Of a stretch of 64,000 bases of DNA, positions 58,289-64,000 are shown piece after piece; positions within the stretch are counted from its first letter, which is position 1, and every line of letters begins with the position of its first letter. This DNA is from Anaerolineales bacterium. Its GTDB lineage: Bacteria > Chloroflexota > Anaerolineae > Anaerolineales > UBA6663. The notes below the pieces were generated by a model. That model made no database searches and had not been told where the DNA came from. It saw only the letters and a list, made by a program, of their open reading frames with translations. The stretch covers positions 62,001-126,000 of the forward strand of contig JADZEK010000054.1 in NCBI GenBank assembly GCA_020850595.1. Direction: 5' to 3'. The translations under genes were made by a program, and so were the position numbers.

Positions 58289-60040
58289 CTAACCTCGCGT
58301 GGGCGCAAGCCACGCCGCCTGGTACGCGGCCAGCCCCACCCCGAGGCCGCTATTGTCCCCAAAAGTCACGTGACCGTCAATCAGGTCACGGGCGGCGGTT
58401 TCCGGCCACTCCAATGCCACCGAGTCGAGCCGCGCCACCTGAGGCGCGGCGCTCACATTGTGCAGGCACACGATCGGCGCCGAACCATCGGGCGCGGCGC
58501 GACGCAGCGCGAACACGCCCGGTCCGGCGGCCACCACCTGCTGCCGGCCCAGCGGATGAAACGCGCTGTGCGCGGCGCGCAGCCGCAACAGGTGCGCCAG
58601 GCGCTCAAACACGGCGCGGCGGCGGCCGGGAGCGGCCAGTTCAGCGGCGAACGGTTCCAGGTCGAGTTTCTGCCGATTGATCGTGCGGCTGCGGCCGGTG
58701 AGGGCCAGGCCCTCCGGCCAGCCGCGCGAGCCGAACAGGCTGTGAAAGTAAATTCCCGGCACGCCGGCCAGCGCGAACATGATCGCGTGAGCGCACACGA
58801 AACGATCCATCGCCGTCCCCAGCGGCTCACCGGCGGCCGAGTCCGACAGCGCGTCGAAGTAGTTTATATTTAGCTCATACGGGCTGGCGGTGCCATCGGC
58901 GTTGGTCTTATATGAGACGTGACCGCCCTGGGCCTGCGCGTGGGCCACCAGGGCGTCAATCTCGGCCTCTGGCAATAGACCGCGCGCCGGGTTCAGGCCG
59001 ATCCCGTCGTGCGAGGCCAGGAAGTTAAAGAACGTCACCTGGTTCGTTGGGCGCTCCAGCGTAGCCGCCCAGGCGGAAAGCGCTTCGGCGCGGCCGGTGT
59101 GAAAGGCGTGCAGCGTCAGCGGCGGCAGCGCGAAGTTGTAGACCAACTGGGCCTCGTTCGCGCCGTCGCCGAAGTAGCTCACGTTGTCCACATGCGGCAC
59201 GTTGGTCTCGGTGACGAGCAGCGTGGCGGGGGCCGCCTCATCCAGTACGGCGCGTAGCAACTGAATGACCGCGTGCGTCTGTGGCCGGTGCAGGCAAGTC
59301 GTGCCGATCTCTTTCCACAGATAGGCGATTGCGTCCAGCCGCAGCAGGCTCGCGCCCTGGTCTACATAGAATAGCAGCGTGTCAATGATCTCCAGCAGCA
59401 CATCTGGGTTCTGGTAGTTCAGGTCCACCTGGTCGGCGCTGAACGTCGTCCAGACCCGGCGCTCGCCGCCGGGCGTGGCAAAGGTCGTCAGCAGCGGCAG
59501 GGCGCGCGGCCGCACCACACGCATGAGGTCTGGGTCGCCCGTCACCGTGATAAAGTCATTCTGAAATGCCGGGTCGCCGCTGAGGAAGGCGCGAAACCAG
59601 GCGCTCTGCGCCGAAACGTGATTGATCACTGCATCGAACATCAACCGGAAGCGCGGCCGGAAGCGCGCCACGTCCTCCCAGCCGCCCAGGGCCGGGTCCA
59701 CGGCGCGGTAGTCCACCACCGAGAAGCCGTCATCGCTCGAGGCCGGATAGAATGGCAGCAGGTGCACGCTGCTGACCAGCCCCGGCAGTGTGGCGGCGCA
59801 GAACTCAGCCAGCGTGCGCAGCGGCGGCTCAGCCGCCGAACCATCGCCGGCGCGGCGTGTGAGCTGATCGCCATAGGAGATCAGCAGCGCGTCGCGCTCG
59901 GAAAGCGGCAGGCCCGCGCTGCGCGGCGGCTGCGGCGGCTGAGGGTGCAGCGCCAGGCTCAGGCGCAGCCGCGTGGCGACCGTTTCGGCCTCCGCGCCGT
60001 ATAGCGCCGTCAGCAGGGGCAGATAGGGGTCGCCGGTCAT
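58289..60040 (-). CDS. GH13 (subfamily 18-type) sucrose/glucosyl-glycerate phosphorylase-like enzyme
   Basis: 583 residues. The (beta/alpha)8 barrel motifs are VHLLPFYPASSDDGFSVVDY, RLDAIAYLWKEIGTTC with nucleophile Asp236, LVTETNVPHVD with acid/base Glu278, and FLASHDGIGLNPARG. The Gly-Leu-Asn after SHDGIG is typical of phosphorylases. Sucrose phosphorylase and the related glucosylglycerate and glucosylglycerol phosphorylases share these. Substrate choice cannot be made by eye. GAGGTGAG lies directly before the ATG. The MFS gene lies upstream on the same strand (nine bases away) and may import its substrate. Confidence 0.87.
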   Translation of the reverse strand: MTGDPYLPLLTALYGAEAETVATRLRLSLALHPQPPQPPRSAGLPLSERDALLISYGDQLTRRAGDGSAAEPPLRTLAEFCAATLPGLVSSVHLLPFYPASSDDGFSVVDYRAVDPALGGWEDVARFRPRFRLMFDAVINHVSAQSAWFRAFLSGDPAFQNDFITVTGDPDLMRVVRPRALPLLTTFATPGGERRVWTTFSADQVDLNYQNPDVLLEIIDTLLFYVDQGASLLRLDAIAYLWKEIGTTCLHRPQTHAVIQLLRAVLDEAAPATLLVTETNVPHVDNVSYFGDGANEAQLVYNFALPPLTLHAFHTGRAEALSAWAATLERPTNQVTFFNFLASHDGIGLNPARGLLPEAEIDALVAHAQAQGGHVSYKTNADGTASPYELNINYFDALSDSAAGEPLGTAMDRFVCAHAIMFALAGVPGIYFHSLFGSRGWPEGLALTGRSRTINRQKLDLEPFAAELAAPGRRRAVFERLAHLLRLRAAHSAFHPLGRQQVVAAGPGVFALRRAAPDGSAPIVCLHNVSAAPQVARLDSVALEWPETAARDLIDGHVTFGDNSGLGVGLAAYQAAWLAPTRG

Positions 60041-60049
60041 CTCACCTCG

Positions 60050-61327
60050 TCAGGCCCACAACAGCAGAAGCGCCGCCGCCAGGATGCGCAAGCCGCCGCT
60101 GACCAGCAGCGATTCGCGCAGGCCCAGCCAATCGCCCACCACCGGCCCCAAAAACGATCCAGCCAGCACGCCCAGGTAAATCGCCAGGTTGTAGAGCGCC
60201 ATGTGCGCGGGCCGGTCGTCGGCGGGCACGCGGTCCATCAGGCGGGTGGCCATGGTGCCGCCCGCGAAACCCCACCCCACACCGCCCATAATGGCCGACA
60301 CCATGTATAGCGGCACGCCGTGAGCCCAGGCGTTGAGCAGCGGTTGTAAGCCGTACAGCGCCGCGCTGACCACCAGCACGCGCCTGTGCCCGAAGCGCCC
60401 CGCCACTGTGCCCAAGCCCACCGAAGCGGCCAGGATCGCCAACTGAAAAACGCCGTTGCCGATGCTGATGGTGCTGTCGGATAGATGCAGTTCGTTGACC
60501 CAAAAGAGCGGCAGCAGCGGAACCGGCACGAACTGGAATGTGTAGAATAGGAAGTACGCCAGCAGAAACAGCCCGAACGGCCCGCGCAGTCGGCCGAGAT
60601 TGGCCACCTGGTCCGCCAGCCCGGTGCGCCCCGTCGGCGCGGCCAGAGTACGGGCTGTCGTTTGCACAATGTGTGTGAAGCGCCCGAACGCCGCCCCCGG
60701 CAGCGCGAGCAGCGGATGGGCGCGGTGCGGTGTCGCCCCGTGCTGGTCGCGCAGGCGGGCGAGGAAGACGGCGCTGATGACCAGGCCCACCAGCCCCACG
60801 CCGAAGACGACCTGGTAGTTCGCCGGAAACGGCAGCGCCGTTAGCACCCACCCGCAGACCAGCGAGGTGCCCAGCGTGCTCAGGCCGCTCAAGGCGTTGC
60901 GCCCGCCCACCACCGTGGCCCGGTGCTCCGGCGGGATCAGCCCGGCAAACAGGGCGTTGAAGCTCACATTGATGACCGTGCCCGGCAGCATGGTCAGCGC
61001 GGTCAGTGCAATCATGATCCAGATTTCGGCCGACGGCCCAACCAGCCACGGCAGGAACAAGAACGGCAGGTAGCACAGCCGGTTGAAGAGTATCATGTCG
61101 AAGGTCACGCGCAGCAGCGAGCGCCCTTCGAGCCAGCGCACAGCGGGCAGCGACAACAGCAAGTTCATCACCGCCGGCCCAGCGGTCAGCAGCGCCACTT
61201 GAAAGCCGGAGGCGCCCAGGTGCGCGAAATACACGGGCAAGAATGATAGTGTGGCGCCGGCTTGCAGCCCAAAGCCGAAGATGTCGCCGTAGAGCTGGCG
61301 GGCGTTGTGCGCGACCGCCGGTGACAT
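60050..61327 (-). CDS. MFS transporter
   Basis: 425 residues from the ATG at 61327, which overlaps the region of the divergent glycosylase start. Twelve hydrophobic segments; opening helix NARQLYGDIFGFGLQAGATL; the central loop has PPEHRATVVGGRNALSGLST, and the second half has DSTISIGNGVFQLAILAASV. An N-terminal in-frame extension (52 residues) is Arg/Ser-rich and was rejected. No Shine-Dalgarno is visible. Likely sugar or drug/H+ antiporter type. It begins the minus-strand run MFS-GH13-MscS-GT39-SH3. Confidence 0.87.
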   Translation of the reverse strand: MSPAVAHNARQLYGDIFGFGLQAGATLSFLPVYFAHLGASGFQVALLTAGPAVMNLLLSLPAVRWLEGRSLLRVTFDMILFNRLCYLPFLFLPWLVGPSAEIWIMIALTALTMLPGTVINVSFNALFAGLIPPEHRATVVGGRNALSGLSTLGTSLVCGWVLTALPFPANYQVVFGVGLVGLVISAVFLARLRDQHGATPHRAHPLLALPGAAFGRFTHIVQTTARTLAAPTGRTGLADQVANLGRLRGPFGLFLLAYFLFYTFQFVPVPLLPLFWVNELHLSDSTISIGNGVFQLAILAASVGLGTVAGRFGHRRVLVVSAALYGLQPLLNAWAHGVPLYMVSAIMGGVGWGFAGGTMATRLMDRVPADDRPAHMALYNLAIYLGVLAGSFLGPVVGDWLGLRESLLVSGGLRILAAALLLLWA

Positions 61328-61343
61328 GCGAGAAACAGACACG

Positions 61344-61991
61344 ATGGATCGTCCTGAGAAGTTGACGCGCCAGGCGCTGGCCGGCGCAGTTAAGGTGCTG
61401 GCTAGGCGCGACCACGACCTCGCGGGTGTGGTGCGCCGGCATGGGCCGCCGCCGCTGTGGGCACGTCGCCCTGGCTTTAGCACACTCCTTCACATTATCC
61501 TCGAACAGCAGGTTTCGCTGGCCTCAGCCCGCGCCGCCTACCGCAAGCTGGCTGCCGCCGCCCAGCCGCTCACGCCCGCGACGTTCCTGGCGCTCGACGA
61601 CGCGACCCTGAAAGCCGTAGGGTTCAGCCGACAGAAGGCGGCCTATGGCCGCGGCCTGGCCCTGGCCCTGGCGAGCGGCGACCTGAACTTGCGCGCCCTC
61701 AACCGCGCCTCCGACGACGCGGTGCGCGCGGCGCTGACAGGGGTGAAGGGCATTGGGCCGTGGTCGGCTGAGATCTATTTGTTGATGGTGCTGCGGCGGC
61801 CCGACGCCTGGCCCACGGGCGATCTGGCGCTGGCGCTGGCGGCCCAGCGAGTGAAGCGCCTGCCAGCCATGCCTAGCGCGCCGGAACTGGTCGCGCTGGC
61901 CGAACTGTGGCGGCCCTGGCGCGCGGTGGCGGCGCGGCTGTTGTGGCACGATTATTTGAGCAACCCCATCCAGCGCGGCGCGGCTCCGTAA
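61344..61991 (+). CDS. DNA-3-methyladenine glycosylase II (AlkA-like, HhH-GPD)
   Basis: 215 residues if the ATG at 61344 is used; the ATG at 61326 is another candidate. The HhH motif is LTGVKGIGPWSAEIYLLMVL, and the catalytic Asp is in WPTGDLALALAAQRVK. LHIILEQQVSLASARAAY is the conserved helix upstream. It excises alkylated bases. Length matches the shorter AlkA/MagI-like forms without the N-terminal domain. A decayed gene begins just downstream, at 62004. Confidence 0.9.
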   Translation: MDRPEKLTRQALAGAVKVLARRDHDLAGVVRRHGPPPLWARRPGFSTLLHIILEQQVSLASARAAYRKLAAAAQPLTPATFLALDDATLKAVGFSRQKAAYGRGLALALASGDLNLRALNRASDDAVRAALTGVKGIGPWSAEIYLLMVLRRPDAWPTGDLALALAAQRVKRLPAMPSAPELVALAELWRPWRAVAARLLWHDYLSNPIQRGAAP

Positions 61992-62003
61992 GCGAGTGAC
62001 CGC

Positions 62004-62341
62004 GTGCCGGACCGGAATCGCGTCACGCCGTTTGGAACCATCGTCGCCACGCCCGAGCGCGGCGCGTGGTTTGGCTACCGCGGCTGTCTGCACGACGCGG
62101 TTGGGCGGCTGCGACGCGACTATGCTACCACGCGCTGAATATTCTGTGTGCTGAAATTCGACGGTCGCCGCCGCCCGCTGATGCCGCCGGGACAGTCCAC
62201 CGGGCCATTCTTTCTGGATGACACCACGGCGCTGGCGGCGGCACGCCAGTCAGTGTGGATGTTTTGACCCCAGAGTCGGTGGTGCGCGCCCTGGCAGGCG
62301 GCTACGTGCCACAAGTTTGCGGGCCGGTCAGCCCAACCTAA
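62004..62341 (+). pseudogene. Decayed gene of a conserved small-protein family
   Basis: Reading from the GTG at 62004 gives VTPFGTIVATPERGAWFGYR and GCLHDAVGRLRRDYATTR, then a TGA at 62136 where relatives, as I remember them, have Trp (TGG). Translation past it continues IFCVLKFDGRRRPLMPPG and FFLDDTTALAAA before a second stop at 62265. A frame shift recovers VDVLTPESVVRALAGGY up to 62341. Relatives have GHRPCAECRR in the missing part, so a deletion as well as a nonsense mutation is present. The family is a conserved protein of about 170 residues, role unknown. Confidence 0.7.
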
Positions 62342-62415
62342 CCCCGTTCGCCAACGCAGCCAGCCATAGATACGCCCAAGCGCAAACCCGTGTGTGCTTT
62401 GTGTCAATTTGCCCC

Positions 62416-62468
62416 TTGACTCCTTGTACTGTGTGTCATACACTATGCGTCATATAAGATGTGACGCA
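62416..62468 (+). promoter_or_regulatory. Promoter and operator of the PadR gene
   Basis: TTGACT (62416-62421), 17 bases, TACACT (62439-62444). An exact dyad TGCGTCA-N9-TGACGCA (62446-62468) lies over the expected start, and GTGTCATACAC (62433-62443) is a second small dyad. PadR proteins commonly repress their own promoters, so this is a good autorepression site. Confidence 0.65.
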
Positions 62469-62478
62469 CAGGGAAATG

Positions 62479-62817
62479 ATGAGCGCACCGACTGCCGAAC
62501 TCTACGAAAACCTTAGGCTGGAACTGCGCCGGGGGGCCTTGACCCTGGCGGTGCTCACACAACTGCGCGCCGAGCAATACGGCTATACGCTGCGCAAGGC
62601 GTTGTGCGACGCCGGGCTGGAAATTGACGAGAGCACGCTGTATCCCCTGCTCCGGCGGCTGGAAACACAGGGTCTGCTGGTCAGCGAGTGGCGCGAGGAG
62701 AACAAACGCTCCAAGCGCTTTTACCGCCTGGCGCCTGAGGGCGAAGCGTTGCTGCAACAACTCTTGATGGAATGGCAGGTGATCAATACCGCGATCACCC
62801 GGATGGCGAAGGAGTAG
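62479..62817 (+). CDS. PadR-family transcription regulator
   Basis: 112 residues from the ATG at 62479 (ATG at 62476 and GTG at 62461 are alternatives; the GTG would lie within the operator). Winged helix: ELRRGALTLAVLTQLRAEQY, DESTLYPLLRRLETQGLLVS and the wing KRSKRFYRLAPEGEALLQQL. PadR proteins of this size carry a C-terminal dimerisation helix. The membrane protein gene begins three bases downstream, the usual PadR-partner layout, and is likely to be regulated with it. Confidence 0.94.
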   Translation: MSAPTAELYENLRLELRRGALTLAVLTQLRAEQYGYTLRKALCDAGLEIDESTLYPLLRRLETQGLLVSEWREENKRSKRFYRLAPEGEALLQQLLMEWQVINTAITRMAKE

Positions 62818-62820
62818 CGC

Positions 62821-63753
62821 ATGGAACTGGTCGAACGGTACGTTCAAGCAGTGAAAGAGTACTTGCCCGACGCGCAGCAGAACGACATCGCCCGTGAGTT
62901 GGCGGAGAACCTGCGCGCCCAAATGGAAGACCGCGCCGAGGCGCTGGGCCGGCCGCTGACCACCGCCGAGCAAGAGGTCATCCTGAAGCGCATGGGCAAC
63001 CCGGCCGTGGTGGCCGGCAAATACCAGGCCAACCCCATGCGCCTGGCGTTTGGACCAGAACTGATCGGCCCCGGCCTGTTCCCCATCTACGGGCGCGTGC
63101 TGCTCATCAGCTTCCCGCTATTGGTGCTGGGCAACTACCTGGCGGCGCTGATCATGGGCACAAGCTTCGGCGACGCGCTGGCCGGGCTGGCGCTCAAAGC
63201 CCTGACGCAGTTCGCCATCATCACCGGCATCTTCATGGCCGCGCAAGCCCACCTCACGCGCTACCCCGATCAGTGGGACCCGCGCGACCCGAGCACGCCG
63301 ATCGCGGCGCGCGCGAATCCCAGGCTGGTGTCGCGCACGCAGTCGCTGCTTGAAATCATCATCATCCTGGTGTTCGTGGGCATTCTGCGCGCCTTTCCGG
63401 CGCAGGCCCCGGCCGTCGTAACCGCGCTCGGGTTGGGCACGGTCTGGGGCTACGGCTACTGGTTGTTCTTCGGCCTGACTCTGGCCAGCCTCGTGCCGCC
63501 GGTGATCGCGCTCGTCTGCCCGAGCTGGATTGTGTTCCGGGCCGCGGCGCGAGTGGTCATTGACGCAGCCTGGATTGGTACGCTGCTGATCCTGTTGGCA
63601 CTGGGCATCCCGCCTGGGGCCAACCCCGTGGCCCAGGCCATCAACACCTGGCTGCCGTGGGGTCTGGGCGCGGTGGCGGTAGGCTCGCTGGTGGAACTGG
63701 GCTACGACCTGTGGCGCCTGAACCAGGCGTGGCGTTTGAGCAAAGCGAGCTAG
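62821..63753 (+). CDS. PadR-linked membrane protein with HAAS-like N-terminus
   Basis: 310 residues. The N-terminal 70 residues, ELVERYVQAVKEYLPDAQQN and EQEVILKRMGNPAVVAGKY, look like the HAAS/DUF1700-type domain that accompanies PadR genes. Six hydrophobic helices follow, e.g. RVLLISFPLLVLGNYLAALI and IIIILVFVGILRAFPAQAPA. Start at the ATG three bases after the PadR stop. Such partners are thought to act in membrane-stress or signal sensing; the exact role is unknown. Confidence 0.85.
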   Translation: MELVERYVQAVKEYLPDAQQNDIARELAENLRAQMEDRAEALGRPLTTAEQEVILKRMGNPAVVAGKYQANPMRLAFGPELIGPGLFPIYGRVLLISFPLLVLGNYLAALIMGTSFGDALAGLALKALTQFAIITGIFMAAQAHLTRYPDQWDPRDPSTPIAARANPRLVSRTQSLLEIIIILVFVGILRAFPAQAPAVVTALGLGTVWGYGYWLFFGLTLASLVPPVIALVCPSWIVFRAAARVVIDAAWIGTLLILLALGIPPGANPVAQAINTWLPWGLGAVAVGSLVELGYDLWRLNQAWRLSKAS

Positions 63754-63772
63754 CGGCGGCAACAACCCAGCC

Positions 63773-63797
63773 GGGCGGCCGGACCAACCGGCCGCCC
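63773..63797. terminator. Bidirectional terminator, 10-bp GC stem
   Basis: GGGCGGCCGG (63773-63782) pairs exactly with 63788-63797 across ACCAA. It lies between the membrane protein gene and the convergent phosphatase. Confidence 0.65.
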
Positions 63798-63823
63798 AGC
63801 TTTGATTGTGCGCGGATCGCGCA

Positions 63824-64000
63824 TCAGCCCGCCGCCCACTCCACCAGCTCGGCGCTGCAATTCGCTGGGATGTGATTAAAAGCCTCAGCCAGCGGCAGGC
63901 CCCGCCCGCGGCACAGCAGCGCCGCGACCAGCAGGCCGTGCGAGACGACGATCACCTGCTGCCCCGCGTGGCGGCGGGCCATCTCATCCGCCGCCGCCGC
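63824..64000 (-). CDS. Histidine phosphatase (phosphoglycerate mutase-like), C-terminal part
   Basis: The final 58 residues of a protein whose 5' end lies outside the window. VIVVSHGLLVAALLCRGRGL contains the second conserved His of the histidine-phosphatase fold, in the family's usual VxHG block. The end EAFNHIPANCSAELVEWAAG fits cobalamin/phosphoglycerate-mutase-like members. Substrate unknown. Confidence 0.75.
   Translation of the reverse strand, partial: AAAADEMARRHAGQQVIVVSHGLLVAALLCRGRGLPLAEAFNHIPANCSAELVEWAAG

Noticed and set aside
62136..62138. UGA read as tryptophan (alternative code) in the 62004 gene
   Set aside because: Other genes (for example the HndB-like and NuoE-like genes) use TGA as a normal stop, and the gene has an additional frame shift.
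1..64000. tRNA, rRNA, CRISPR array, insertion sequence or phage genes
   Set aside because: Scanned for T-loop consensus, regular repeat-spacer arrays and transposase motifs. None was found.

Overview
The window reads as one chromosomal stretch from a high-GC, largely anaerobic or facultatively fermentative bacterium. The best guess is Chloroflexota, in the Anaerolineae sense. That placement is inference. It rests on Hnd/Nuo-type NAD-linked flavoprotein genes next to DRTGG and PHP regulators, a PFOR gene followed by a dihydroorotate-dehydrogenase-like gene, exported proteins with Thr/Pro/Ala linkers and a YLPVIL motif, a deazaflavin (F420)-type small reductase, and frequent leaderless starts. 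I saw no rRNA, tRNA, insertion sequence, phage gene or CRISPR array. Nearly all of the sequence is coding.

Layout. 1-9978 (minus strand): an electron-transfer block with two NuoE/NuoF pairs, a cysteine-free HndB-like protein, an ATPase-domain regulator, PHP, two DRTGG and CBS/ATPase signalling proteins, a formate/nitrite channel and a stand-alone CBS protein. A Rex-like palindrome sits in the promoter of the NuoE/NuoF part. 10214-19428 (plus): acetyl-CoA hydrolase/CoA-transferase, pyruvate phosphate dikinase with an extra coiled-coil segment, pyruvate:ferredoxin oxidoreductase and a DHOD-like protein. 19510-22618: ECF sigma factor divergent from an Fe-S Rrf2 regulator, two universal stress proteins and an F420-type reductase. 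22701-25799 (minus): a soluble transhydrogenase and an AspT-type exchanger. 26052-29231 (minus): a glycyl radical enzyme with an unusual active-site loop and its activase. 29432-30568 (plus): an attenuator-like leader encoding a Cys-Met-Cys-Met-Cys peptide, a strong intrinsic terminator and a CysA/SseA-type rhodanese. 30674-35278: PdtaS/PdtaR-like kinase and ANTAR regulator, LysE exporter with its own terminator-bearing leader, and glutamine synthetase. 35446-37959: SerB-like phosphatase and SerA. 38041-42885 (minus): an exported protein, two zinc-ribbon membrane proteins and an HExxH protein. 42950-46674 (plus): NifS-MnmA sulfur relay and small membrane proteins. 46763-52526 (minus): Nnr, epimerase, aldehyde dehydrogenase, response regulator and beta-propeller. 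52673-61327: two SH3/SGNH-like exported paralogues, a GT39-like protein, MscS, a GH13 phosphorylase and an MFS transporter. 61344-64000: DNA glycosylase, a decayed gene, a PadR regulator with its membrane partner, and a histidine phosphatase fragment.

How it fits together. Pyruvate is made or consumed by PPDK, oxidised to acetyl-CoA by PFOR, and converted to acetate by the CoA-transferase/hydrolase. Reduced ferredoxin and NAD(P)H are balanced by the NuoEF/Hnd proteins and the transhydrogenase. The formate channel and the radical enzyme belong to the same fermentative economy. Sulfur handling recurs: the rhodanese leader, cysteine desulfurase, thiouridylase, and the many Fe-S proteins they would serve.

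The most notable item is the 29432-29717 leader. It has a near-consensus promoter, an almost leaderless 37-codon ORF with alternating Cys and Met codons, a strongly foldable RNA with a possible 7-bp pseudoknot, and a 9-bp terminator just before the rhodanese Shine-Dalgarno. This is the arrangement expected of cysteine-responsive attenuation. Other items are the repeated -10 to start spacing that implies leaderless mRNAs, the shared loss of [2Fe-2S] ligand cysteines in three neighbouring proteins, and paralogous SGNH proteins with Ser and Cys at the nucleophile position.
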